Origin: JAWLDV01 sp046537975
GTDB lineage: Bacteria; Desulfobacterota; Desulfobulbia; Desulfobulbales; SURF-16
Length of the DNA: 14,465 bases
Direction of reading: 5' to 3'
NCBI GenBank assembly: GCA_046537975.1
Contig: JBKHJR010000067.1
Location: forward strand, 1-14,465
Shown: positions 6,674 through 13,762 of the stretch, in pieces
How positions within the stretch are numbered: the first letter of the stretch is position 1
How the letters are laid out: each line of letters begins with the position of its first letter
Notes under the pieces: model-generated
Told to the model about the DNA's origin: nothing
The model's database searches: none
The model's input: the letters and a program-made list of their open reading frames with translations, nothing else
Position numbers and translations under genes: made by a program

Positions 6674-7081
6674 TTAACTCTTAACTTTCAATCGGGCGAT
6701 CAATTTGCCACTTATCTCTTTTTCACCCTTTTCCCAATGAAAACTGCTGATAACACCATCAGCCTGCAATTCCCGCATCTTTTGTTCGGCAAGATCCGGC
6801 AGTACAGCAGTTCCCCGGGAGTGGATGCCCTTTCCCGTAATCACAGAAACCTTTGTCACCCCTTCCTGCCGGGCGGTTGCAAAAAAGGCCTCCAGTAGTC
6901 TTTCCGCGTTGAACGCATTATGGCCGTGCAGATCAATCACCTTATGCAGTAAGGCTCCGGTCCCGGGAGAGTCGCTGATCTTCTCACCTTTTTCTCTGAG
7001 TGCTGTCTGAAGCTTTTCATCAAAGTGTTCAGGGTCAAAAAACCTGGCAAATTCCGGCTGTTTCCCTTTTTTCTTGTCCAC
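6674..7081 (-). CDS. Smr-domain protein (MutS2-type small nuclease domain)
   Basis: The 135-residue protein has a charged N-terminal extension (1 to about 45) and one Smr domain (about 46-133). The domain is identified by the DLHGH motif with its catalytic-type Asp/His, followed by A-x-x-x-L, then VSVITGKGIHSRG (the conserved TGKG-x-HS loop) and the closing LxxL/F region before a C-terminal beta strand (GKLIARLKV). Smr domains nick or cleave DNA or RNA; stand-alone versions in bacteria are linked to branched-DNA processing and to rescue of stalled ribosomes, but the substrate here is not inferable. The start is GTG (7081) behind GAGGT, 6-7 bases upstream. The first gene of a short minus-strand set, Smr > sixA > HEPN-like. 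An inverted repeat spans its leader. Confidence 0.9.
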   Translation of the reverse strand: MDKKKGKQPEFARFFDPEHFDEKLQTALREKGEKISDSPGTGALLHKVIDLHGHNAFNAERLLEAFFATARQEGVTKVSVITGKGIHSRGTAVLPDLAEQKMRELQADGVISSFHWEKGEKEISGKLIARLKVKS

Positions 7082-7096
7082 GACCTACCTCACCGT

Positions 7097-7155
7097 CAGG
7101 TTCTCAATACACTTCATATTACCAATATTTTTACAGCCTGAATACTTAGAACCTG
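7097..7155. repeat. Inverted repeat spanning the leader of the Smr gene
   Basis: CAGGTTCT (7097-7104) and AGAACCTG (7148-7155) are perfect 8-bp complementary arms 43 bases apart. One arm touches the stop codon of the EI24-like gene; the other ends 15 bases before the Smr start. A smaller AT hairpin (ATATT-ACC-AATAT, about 7116-7128) lies between them. Confidence 0.5.
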
Positions 7156-7806
7156 TCAACCTCTAAGGCTGTGATAGACATGAACCATCCAGACCACAGC
7201 CAGGATCGGAACAAACATATTGACTACCGGCACCAGAGAAATAAAGGTAATGACAAATCCGCCCCCATAAACCGGCAGCTTATGATGTTTTTCTATTCTT
7301 CTGGCCTCAGGTTTACCCAGATGGTAGCCGGCGGCGGATTCGAAAAATTCCCGGCCCAGCAGATAGCTGTTGAGGATTATGGAAATAAAAGGCCCTACCC
7401 CCAACAGATAGAAAGGCAGAACCAGAACATTCAGAAAAAGGGCCTTGGCAGTAAACCTGATATCATGGACCAGATCGGGCCATAAACCAGGTTCCTGCTG
7501 CCTGACATCCTCCGGATAATACTCTCTCTCCACCCGGTCTATTACCATTTCCTGGAAGACTCCGGCCAAAAGAACAATCAGGGCCGGCAGCATGAACCAG
7601 CCGCCTACACCGGCCAAAAGACCTACCAGCCAGTTAACGAGACTGTCAAGCCAACCGCTCTCGATTCTCACCAGGTAATCGGTAAGCATGGAGAGGCAGA
7701 CAGCAAGCACCAGTACCAGCATTCCGGCTAAAAAGGCACAGGCTATCATGAGCCCCAGCAGCCGGGCCCGGATTATGGAGTCAAGCGTTTTCAGCAAAGG
7801 CAACAT
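7156..7806 (-). CDS. EI24/CysZ-like multi-pass membrane protein
   Basis: A 216-residue hydrophobic protein with about four to six membrane segments: around residues 16-42, 58-86, 118-150 (split by a GVGPF turn) and 182-208. The stretch LNSYLLGREFFESAAGYH (about residues 146-163) and the basic loop behind it (ARRIEKHHK) are the hallmark of the EI24 / CysZ family. CysZ of enterobacteria imports sulfate; many other members are uncharacterised, and no cysteine-biosynthesis gene is nearby here, so a sulfate-transport role is not claimed. The ATG at 7806 has no ribosome-binding site, and a TATACT box lies only 9 bases upstream, so the message could be leaderless. Confidence 0.82.
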   Translation of the reverse strand: MLPLLKTLDSIIRARLLGLMIACAFLAGMLVLVLAVCLSMLTDYLVRIESGWLDSLVNWLVGLLAGVGGWFMLPALIVLLAGVFQEMVIDRVEREYYPEDVRQQEPGLWPDLVHDIRFTAKALFLNVLVLPFYLLGVGPFISIILNSYLLGREFFESAAGYHLGKPEARRIEKHHKLPVYGGGFVITFISLVPVVNMFVPILAVVWMVHVYHSLRG

Positions 7807-7815
7807 GATACTTAA

Positions 7816-7845
7816 AGTATACTAAATATCTTCTGATTTAAGCAA
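7816..7845 (-). promoter_or_regulatory. Possible promoter giving a leaderless EI24-like mRNA
   Basis: On the minus strand TATACT (about 7821-7816) is preceded by an 18-base spacer and TTGCTT, a weak -35 match. Only 9 bases separate the -10 box from the ATG at 7806, so transcription would begin at or next to the start codon. The region is also palindromic (ATACTT-A-AAGTAT), which could mark a regulator site instead. Confidence 0.35.
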
Positions 7846-7944
7846 TTAGCAACTGGTTGTAAAAGTTTCTCCCTCTCTTGCCTGATTTCCGCAAATCCAG
7901 GAAGCCGTAAAGCAATCGGCACCTGTACCTGTACAAGACCCGTA

Positions 7945-9210
7945 CTAATCACCCTTCTCTTCTTTCTCGGAATTGAAGATGAGGCGGACCCACTCGATCT
8001 TGAAGTCATCCATCTTTTCAATCACCGCTGAAAGATTAGAATCGATTTCCACTTTTTCCCCCTGCTCCGGGAATCTTCCCAAAAGATCAAGAATAACTCG
8101 GGCTACAGAGTCATCAAGGTGATCAGGCAAGTCCCAGCCCAGTTCCCTGTGGATTTCATCAAAATCCGTACTTCCCAGGACCACGCACTCAGTATCGGAA
8201 ATCCTCCTGAACTCCATAAGCTCCCGGTCAGTCTCATCCTGAATCTCTCCAAAGATCTCCTCAAGAAGGTCTTCCATGGTCACCAGCCCGGCTGTTCCTC
8301 CATGCTCGTCAATTACTATGGCCATATGAGTTTTCTGGCGCTTCATCTTTTTGAAGATATCCTCCAGATGCATAGAAAGGGGGACATACAAAGGATACTG
8401 TACAGTGATATCGGAAAGGAGGGTATCAGGGGGATATTTCTGTTTTAAGAGAACAGCATTACGGAAGGTCAGGATGCCGCAGATCTTGTCCTTAGTCTCA
8501 TGATACACCGGTATTCTGCTATACGTGCTTTCAGTAAAGTAATTAACCGCCTCTTCGATCGTCAGGGTGTCTGCAAAAGTGGCAATATCAGGCCTTGGTG
8601 TCATAACTTCTGAGGCTGTTGTTTCACTGAACTCCAGGACAGATTCGATACGACGCCTCTTTTCCGACTCGAGCTGTCCCTCTTCCTCCCCTATCTCGGC
8701 TAAGGCCATCAGTTCCTGATCAGAAAACATCCCGGCACCTAAACCCTTAGCCCCCATCACTTTCAACAACTTTTCCAAAGGGCGGACCACCGGGAACAAT
8801 AACTTACCAAGGATAAAGATAACAGGAGCAGCAAAAAGACTAAATCCTTCGGCATACCTCTGGGCCAGAGTTTTCGGGAGTATCTCTCCGAAAAGGAGAA
8901 TCAGGATGGTCAGTATTCCGGTCATTATTCCCAGAATATGGCTGCCGAAAAGAGCTGTAAAAATGACTGTTGACAGTACCGGGATCAGTATATTGACCAC
9001 ATTATTGCCCACCAATATGATAATAAGAAGTCTTTCAGGGCGGTCTTTCAGAAAGGCCACAAAAGAGGCACCCGGTCTTTTATCCTGAGCAAGGGTTTTC
9101 ACTTTGGCGGCAGACAGGGAGACAAGGGCGACTTCAGCCCCGGAGAAGAAACTGGAACATATTAATAGAAAAAATAGTAAGAAATAATGTAAATAAGAAG
9201 GGTCATCCAT
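7945..9210 (-). CDS. CNNM/CorC-family membrane protein with CBS pair (HlyC/CorC type)
   Basis: A 421-residue protein with the full family architecture. An N-terminal DUF21/CNNM membrane domain (about residues 5-180; segments near 8-28, 59-82, 88-110 and 123-143) contains the family-typical SSFFSGAEVAL and GEILPKTLAQRYAE motifs. A CBS pair follows (about 200-320; MTPRPDI, YSRIPVY and IVIDEHGGTAGLVTMEDLLEEIFGEI), then the CorC_HlyC C-terminal domain (about 335-415). Relatives transport or regulate Mg2+ (CorC/MpfA) at the inner membrane; CBS domains sense ATP-Mg2+. The older name 'hemolysin' is misleading. The ATG at 9210 has no ribosome-binding site in its AT-rich leader, and no better in-frame start precedes the first membrane segment. 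It is the first gene after hpt, 100 bases away, likely with its own promoter. Confidence 0.93.
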   Translation of the reverse strand: MDDPSYLHYFLLFFLLICSSFFSGAEVALVSLSAAKVKTLAQDKRPGASFVAFLKDRPERLLIIILVGNNVVNILIPVLSTVIFTALFGSHILGIMTGILTILILLFGEILPKTLAQRYAEGFSLFAAPVIFILGKLLFPVVRPLEKLLKVMGAKGLGAGMFSDQELMALAEIGEEEGQLESEKRRRIESVLEFSETTASEVMTPRPDIATFADTLTIEEAVNYFTESTYSRIPVYHETKDKICGILTFRNAVLLKQKYPPDTLLSDITVQYPLYVPLSMHLEDIFKKMKRQKTHMAIVIDEHGGTAGLVTMEDLLEEIFGEIQDETDRELMEFRRISDTECVVLGSTDFDEIHRELGWDLPDHLDDSVARVILDLLGRFPEQGEKVEIDSNLSAVIEKMDDFKIEWVRLIFNSEKEEKGD

Positions 9211-9255
9211 GGTGTTTAATTTAATTTAATAGGTAATAAATTGATATTTAAAAAT

Positions 9256-9285
9256 ATAATATATAACGAGGGATCATCAGGTTAA
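9256..9285 (-). promoter_or_regulatory. Possible promoter of the CNNM/CorC gene
   Basis: On the minus strand TTAACC (9285-9280), an 18-base spacer and TATTAT (9261-9256) form a moderate sigma70-type promoter. The leader would be about 40 bases, almost only A and T, with no ribosome-binding site. Other AT-rich matches nearby make the choice uncertain. Confidence 0.3.
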
Positions 9286-9310
9286 ACTCTGTGTAGAGTC
9301 ATCTTAAAAC

Positions 9311-9856
9311 TTAAACGGGGTTATCAAGATTATATATAGCGGGATAATTTCTGTGTTGTTCCCTGTAGTCCAAGCCATAGCCCACCAGAAAGCCTTTCTC
9401 CAGATGAAAACCAATGTAATCTACATCCAGGGGTACTTCGCGTCGTTCCTTTTTATCTATAAGGGCGCAGGTCTTGATTTCGGCAACAGGCATTTCCCGG
9501 AAATAATCCTTGAGCCAGGACAGGGTTCGGCCGGTATCAACAATGTCTTCAACCAGAATAACATGTTTGTTTTCCAGGGGCAGCTCCACGTCTTTCTTAC
9601 AACTGATCTCACCACAGGAAACACTTCGGTTCCCATAACTGGCCACCCGGACAAAATCAACTTCCACAGGCATGGTTAGCAGGCGGACCAGATCAGCCAT
9701 AAAGATGAAGGCCCCATTCAACACCCCGATAACAACAACTTTCTTGTCCTTTAAATCACGATTCATCTCCACGCCCAGCTCGGCGACCCGCTCTTGAATC
9801 TGCTGACTGCTGAGCTCCTGCCGATATTCACTTATCTTCCTTTTATCGGTTTGCAT
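9311..9856 (-). CDS. hpt: Hypoxanthine phosphoribosyltransferase
   Basis: This purine-salvage enzyme converts hypoxanthine (and usually guanine) plus PRPP into IMP (GMP) in the cytoplasm. The 181-residue length is typical. The PRPP-binding motif VILVEDIVDTGRTL spans residues 99-112, with the acidic pair E103/D104. The flexible-loop SYG motif is at 73-75, the GVLNGAFIF strand-turn near the N-terminus (44-52), and the purine-contacting region is D-Y-I-G-F near 149, ending with the usual YGLDYREQHRNYPAIY block. The ATG at 9856 has a weak AGG 7 bases upstream. It diverges from the rubredoxin gene across an AT-rich 185-base region. tilS and ftsH, its common neighbours, are absent. Confidence 0.96.
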   Translation of the reverse strand: MQTDKRKISEYRQELSSQQIQERVAELGVEMNRDLKDKKVVVIGVLNGAFIFMADLVRLLTMPVEVDFVRVASYGNRSVSCGEISCKKDVELPLENKHVILVEDIVDTGRTLSWLKDYFREMPVAEIKTCALIDKKERREVPLDVDYIGFHLEKGFLVGYGLDYREQHRNYPAIYNLDNPV

Positions 9857-9958
9857 AAACAGCCTGTCATTTGATTTAATAGTTAGACAAGATATAGAAA
9901 CCGGACTGTCTTTCTGTTACAAAAACCTTAAGCATTTTCACTTCCCGGGATTATCTAT

Positions 9959-9986
9959 TTGTCGAAAATAAAATTTATAATATAAT
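9959..9986 (+). promoter_or_regulatory. Probable rubredoxin promoter
   Basis: TTGTCG (9959-9964), a 16-base spacer and a perfect TATAAT (9981-9986) lie upstream of the rubredoxin gene, giving a leader of about 50 bases. Confidence 0.6.
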
Positions 9987-9998
9987 TAGTTTATATTA
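9978..9998. promoter_or_regulatory. Palindrome over the rubredoxin -10 box, possible operator
   Basis: TAATATAA (9978-9985) and TTATATTA (9991-9998) are perfect 8-bp inverted arms separated by TTAGT. They cover the -10 box and the expected transcription start, a typical repressor position. The half-sites are AT-only, so a chance match is possible; they do not fit the PerR or Fur consensus well. Confidence 0.35.
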
Positions 9999-10041
9999 CA
10001 AGTAATCATTAATAATCAAGCTGAAAAGAAGGAGCAGAACC

Positions 10042-10203
10042 ATGCAAAAATATGAATGCATCATCTGTGGTTATGTCTATGATCCCGAACAGGGTGATCC
10101 GGAATCAGGAATAGAACCCGGGACCTCTTTCGATGCCCTGCCGGATGACTGGGTATGCCCTGTTTGTGGAGCTGATAAAGACAGTTTTGAACCTGTTGAT
10201 TAG
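10042..10203 (+). CDS. rd: Rubredoxin
   Basis: This small iron protein carries single electrons in the cytoplasm of anaerobes, often to rubrerythrin, superoxide reductase or flavodiiron proteins during oxygen defence. The 53-residue product has the two CxxC knuckles that bind one iron (C6-x-x-C9 followed by GYVYDP, and C39-PV-C42-G) and the conserved core aromatic DDWVCP (35-40). The length is exactly that of classical rubredoxins. The ATG at 10042 is preceded by AGGAG at 7 bases. It stands alone, divergent from hpt; no rubrerythrin, desulfoferrodoxin or flavodiiron gene is in the window. The stop is TAG, and the same frame then stays open for 57 further codons. Confidence 0.97.
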   Translation: MQKYECIICGYVYDPEQGDPESGIEPGTSFDALPDDWVCPVCGADKDSFEPVD

Positions 10204-10371
10204 GAAAGGCGCCAACAACAGCTAAAACACAGCATAAATCTTCTGGAACAGGGACTGGTTCGAAGCCGGAGTTTATCCTCCCAGGCTATGAAAATCGCCG
10301 GGTGCCGCTCTACTGTTGATCCCATTCATTTCCTGCGCTCCGGGCGTTTTGGTAAAAATGGCTCCTGTGCC

Positions 10372-11895
10372 TTATGACAGTGGCAGGCCCTCAACAATAC
10401 TCTGCCAGGAACGATCCAGCTCTCTGTTGAAAGAGTCGATAAAGCTTTCCACATTAACCTCCAGAAAAGGCTCGTGCCACTGCCGAATAATGTTCCAGGC
10501 GGAAGAATCGACAATCTCCCTGCTCTTGTCCTGCTCAAAAACCATTGATATACCACAGTGCCTGGCAAACAGGTCACTAAGATGAATCAGGGCAACAAGC
10601 AGTTCATTGTTTTTTGCTTCAACAGGGGCATGATGATACAGGATCACATCAAGATAGGCCTCTGGCAGACCTGTTTTCTCTCCGTGCCAGTATCCTGTCC
10701 AGGTATGGTCTATACCACAATATGCCTTTTCCTGTTCATTTATATTCCCGCTGAAAAAATCAGGCTTCAGGAGCTGGGGATAGAAAGCCGGTTCTTCCCG
10801 ATCCAACACCAGGGTTCCTAAATCATGCATCAGACCGGCCAGATATAAATCTTCATCCATTCTTATGCTGATCGTGTCTTTCAACAGATCAGCTATACGA
10901 CCTACTACCGCGGAATGCTGCCAAAAAGAAGAGGCCAGCGAATCAATAGCACCAAACCCCTCCAGGGTTACCATGTCCAGATGCTCTTCAGCCAGAACTT
11001 CTTTTAAATGAAAAGCACCCACATTAACCACGGCATGAGCCAAAGTCTGTACCGGAAGAGTTCTCATGAACCAGGAGGAGTTGGCCACCTGCAGAACCCT
11101 AAGGGAGAGAACAGGATCCAGGGCAATTAAATCAAGCAATTGTCTGCTACTGGTATTTTCATCCTTCACCAGCGGGAAAAGCTGGCCGGCTACAGCCGGA
11201 TTCATCTGGAGTTTCAGGCGGGACTGGACCCGGTGCTTCATTTCAGCGGAAGCTACTTTCTTTTTTTTCGGGACCGGCGGCAGCCCGGAGAGATCGATAT
11301 CCTTATTCTTGGCCATGTGAGATTCTTCAGCTGCCTGCCGGCCTGACTTCTGCCCTTCTCCGGTTTGGTCAGCTGCTTTTCCTCTCACTTTCAACTTTTC
11401 CTCTATTTCTGAGGCGCCGGGGAGAAACATGGCCACTTTCTGGTTTGAACGGATCAGCCTTTCCACCAGGATCTCGCAGAAGCGGCGGTAGAACTTGAGC
11501 TGGAGAAAGACCGTGGCATTACTGAGCAGATCAGGCTCTACCCGTACCAGATAACACTCGCTTACGGTCCTGACCCCGGCTGTCCGCTTGACCTCGGATA
11601 CAATGGCCATCTCACCGAAAGTATCGCCACTACCCAAAGTGGTCAACTCCACTCTTTCACCTTTTTTCTGACCGGTCTTGTCAACCGAGACCTTGCCCTG
11701 AACGATAATATAGAACGCCTTTTCAGAAGTGCCTTCCTGGATAATCCTGGTCCCCGGCGGGATCTTAAGCCAGGAACTTACAGTCTGGAACTGCAAAAGT
11801 TCACTGTCTTCAAAATCTTTGAAGAATTCGATCTTCCGGAACAGCTCCAGCCTCTTCCTGAATATCTTGGCATCTTCTTCACCGGTCTTGTCCAT
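10372..11895 (-). CDS. CRP-type cNMP-binding domain fused to HDOD domain, signalling protein
   Basis: A 507-residue two-domain protein. Residues about 19-150 form a cyclic-nucleotide-binding (CRP/FNR-type) beta-roll with PPGTRIIQEGTSEKAFYII, then the phosphate-binding cassette FGEMA (93-97) and R104, which are the residues expected if it binds cNMP. A Lys/Gln-rich linker follows (about 160-215). Residues about 220-450 are an HDOD domain: HS (327-328), MHDLG (356-360), H397 in GIDHTWTG, and YHH (420-422). HDOD proteins are HD-like signalling modules, usually without proven hydrolase activity. No DNA-binding helix-turn-helix or membrane segment is seen. The ATG (11895) follows the mnmE stop by 3 bases with GGGG about 9 bases upstream, so it is translationally coupled to mnmE. 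The ligand and output are unknown. Confidence 0.9.
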   Translation of the reverse strand: MDKTGEEDAKIFRKRLELFRKIEFFKDFEDSELLQFQTVSSWLKIPPGTRIIQEGTSEKAFYIIVQGKVSVDKTGQKKGERVELTTLGSGDTFGEMAIVSEVKRTAGVRTVSECYLVRVEPDLLSNATVFLQLKFYRRFCEILVERLIRSNQKVAMFLPGASEIEEKLKVRGKAADQTGEGQKSGRQAAEESHMAKNKDIDLSGLPPVPKKKKVASAEMKHRVQSRLKLQMNPAVAGQLFPLVKDENTSSRQLLDLIALDPVLSLRVLQVANSSWFMRTLPVQTLAHAVVNVGAFHLKEVLAEEHLDMVTLEGFGAIDSLASSFWQHSAVVGRIADLLKDTISIRMDEDLYLAGLMHDLGTLVLDREEPAFYPQLLKPDFFSGNINEQEKAYCGIDHTWTGYWHGEKTGLPEAYLDVILYHHAPVEAKNNELLVALIHLSDLFARHCGISMVFEQDKSREIVDSSAWNIIRQWHEPFLEVNVESFIDSFNRELDRSWQSIVEGLPLS

Positions 11896-11898
11896 ATT

Positions 11899-13287
11899 CT
11901 ATTTCCCCAGACAGAACTCCTGAAAAATAAGATCCAGCACATCCTCTGTACTGGTCTCCCCAACGATATCCCCCAGACAGTCCAGACCGGCCTGTAGATC
12001 CAGAGCCAGAAGATCAGGAGGGAGCCTGTCCGTAACTCCCTCCAGAAAACGGTATCCCGCTGCCAGAGTGTCCTTCAGCACCCTGGTCTGACGAGTATTG
12101 GGGACACAATCCGCGCCTGGATCCAGATCCCTGCCGCCGGCAACCAGATCGAATACCGCCTGTTCAAGATCCTTGATCCCCAGATTCTGTAAGGCAGAAA
12201 CAGGGATAAGGGGATGTCCCGGAAATAACTCGGAGAAACGGTGCGGATCATGGCTGCTGATATCTATCTTGTTAACCACAAGCAGCAAGGGTTTGGATTT
12301 GATTAATTCATAAAGGTTATGGTCTTCCCCGGTTATGTCCTCCGAACCATCCAGCAGAAATATAATTATATCAGCATCAGCTATTTTGGTCCTGGCCCTC
12401 TCAACCCCGATACCTTCGACTTCCTCTTCAGTATGCCTGATACCGGCGGTATCGATAATATTGGCCACCATTCCCTTAACATTTATAACCTCCTCGATCG
12501 TATCCCTGGTGGTACCCGGCACTGAAGAGACGATAGCCCTGTCTTCCTTCAAGAGGCGGTTAAGCAGACTGGATTTGCCGACATTGGGCCTGCCCAGAAT
12601 TAAAAGGGACACACCCTCCCGATATATCTTGCCCTGATCAGAGGCAGTGATCAGCCTCTCCAGTGGGGCAATGATTTCCTTTTGAGCTTTTTCTTTCAAA
12701 ATCAGATCATCAAGGATTTCCACATCTTCTTCAGGGAAATCGATTGCCACTTCCACTGTAGCCTTTAATGACAGGAACCCGTCTCTTATCTTTTCAACTT
12801 CCTTCTGGAATTCTCCGCGCAAGGAGGACAGAGCCAGATCCCTCCCTTTCCTTGTTCTGGCCTTAAGAAGTTCAGCCACGGCCTCCGCCTGGGAAAGGGA
12901 AATACGGCCGTTGAGAAAGGCCCGCTTGGTGAACTCCCCCGGCTCAGCCAGCCTGGCTCCGCATTCCAGGACCTCTTCCAGGATCTCCTCCATTACCGGA
13001 TAGCTGGAATGGCAATGGATCTCAGCTACATCCTCCCTGGTATAAGTCTTGGGCGCCTTCATGTGGGTCACCAGCACCTCGTCAATAACCCGCTCCCGGT
13101 CTTTATTGCACAGCCAGCCATGATAAAGCTTATGGCTCTGATAGATACCACTTGAGTTTTCCGGAGAAAAGAGGGTGGTCAGAATCCGGAAGGCATCGGA
13201 ACCACTTATACGGATTATTCCTATGCCGCCGGATCCAGGGGGTGTGGCAATAGCGGCAATAGTGGAATCAGGGATGTTATTCCTCAC
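11899..13287 (-). CDS. mnmE: tRNA uridine-5-carboxymethylaminomethyl modification GTPase MnmE (TrmE)
   Basis: With MnmG it makes 5-carboxymethylaminomethyluridine at wobble position 34 of certain tRNAs. The domains are an N-terminal tetrahydrofolate-binding domain (TIAAIATPPGSGGIGIIRISG, PGEFTKRAFLNGRISL), a helical domain, and an inserted Ras-like G domain with G1 GRPNVGKS, G2 GTTRDT, G3 DTAG, G4 NKID and G5 SAL; the C-terminus ends C-L-G-K with the catalytic-type Cys. The frame could start at ATG 13320 (473 residues), but that ATG abuts AGAGG, too close to serve well. GTG at 13287 (462 residues) has GGAG 8 bases upstream and begins near the conserved start of the family, so I prefer it. Either start overlaps the DUF2452 gene (11 or 44 bases). 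mnmG, jag, yidC and rnpA, its frequent neighbours, are absent. Confidence 0.96.
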   Translation of the reverse strand: MRNNIPDSTIAAIATPPGSGGIGIIRISGSDAFRILTTLFSPENSSGIYQSHKLYHGWLCNKDRERVIDEVLVTHMKAPKTYTREDVAEIHCHSSYPVMEEILEEVLECGARLAEPGEFTKRAFLNGRISLSQAEAVAELLKARTRKGRDLALSSLRGEFQKEVEKIRDGFLSLKATVEVAIDFPEEDVEILDDLILKEKAQKEIIAPLERLITASDQGKIYREGVSLLILGRPNVGKSSLLNRLLKEDRAIVSSVPGTTRDTIEEVINVKGMVANIIDTAGIRHTEEEVEGIGVERARTKIADADIIIFLLDGSEDITGEDHNLYELIKSKPLLLVVNKIDISSHDPHRFSELFPGHPLIPVSALQNLGIKDLEQAVFDLVAGGRDLDPGADCVPNTRQTRVLKDTLAAGYRFLEGVTDRLPPDLLALDLQAGLDCLGDIVGETSTEDVLDLIFQEFCLGK

Positions 13288-13762
13288 CCAGAAGTCTCCG
13301 GACCAATTGCCTGCTGTCATCCTCTTTACCTAACTCCTCCACCGGGGTCCAGGACTGATCAGCTCCCAGCATATAAGAGCCTCGGAAGGTATGGGGAGGC
13401 GAATTATTCCAGTCCTCGGGAGAAAGCATGGAAAAGTAGCGACTGCCGTCTTCTTTCTGATAAAGATGGTAGATATGGCCGGGTACCCTTTTGAAGTGAC
13501 AGGGAACCCGGTGAAGATCCTGATCGCGACTCCCTTCTTCCAGAACCTGGCGGGCCTCCTCCTGCAGGCCTCTGATCTGATCGGCAATTACCTGGAGCTT
13601 TGAGCTGACCCGGGTGTTAACCATGTTATCCGCCTGCTCGATCTCCTTTGCCATATCCACCAGATCTATAGGTGGAGCAAGCCTGCTTACCGGGTAGGGA
13701 GAATTATGGGCCGGACCATGATGACGTTCTCCCTTATATTTACCGCTACTGTTATCGCCCAT
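13277..13762 (-). CDS. DUF2452-family protein (C1orf50-like), function unknown
   Basis: The 161-residue soluble protein matches my recollection of the DUF2452 family, also found in eukaryotes as C1orf50. Recognisable stretches are PIDLVDMAKEIEQAD (about residues 31-45), a KLQVIADQIRGLQEEARQVLEE helix (55-76), then H-x-V-x-C-x-F-K-x-x-x-G-x-IYHLY and YFSMLSPEDWNNSPP, followed by GSYMLGADQSWTP. The conserved Cys, His, Tyr and Trp residues hint at a binding or catalytic site, but no activity is known to me. The first 25 residues are polar and variable. The ATG at 13762 has only a weak AGAGA upstream. Its end overlaps the start of mnmE, so the two are co-translated; this suggests, without proving, a link to tRNA modification or translation. 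Confidence 0.8.
   Translation of the reverse strand: MGDNSSGKYKGERHHGPAHNSPYPVSRLAPPIDLVDMAKEIEQADNMVNTRVSSKLQVIADQIRGLQEEARQVLEEGSRDQDLHRVPCHFKRVPGHIYHLYQKEDGSRYFSMLSPEDWNNSPPHTFRGSYMLGADQSWTPVEELGKEDDSRQLVRRLLGEE

Noticed and set aside
7812..8021. 69-codon minus-strand frame at the end of the CNNM/CorC gene
   Set aside because: Out of frame with the real gene, with no homology; arises from the coding sequence and adjacent intergenic DNA.
9286..9298. ACTCT-GTG(T)-AGAGT hairpin after hpt
   Set aside because: Only a 5-bp AT-rich stem with a short T-run, too weak to call an hpt terminator.
10204..10371. Possible Spo0E-like small protein after rubredoxin
   Set aside because: The frame has no start codon near its beginning and lacks the S-x-x-x-D signature of Spo0E proteins.
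12335..12637. 100-codon plus-strand frame opposite the MnmE G domain
   Set aside because: Shadow of mnmE; Ser- and Ile-rich composition of a reverse-complement frame.
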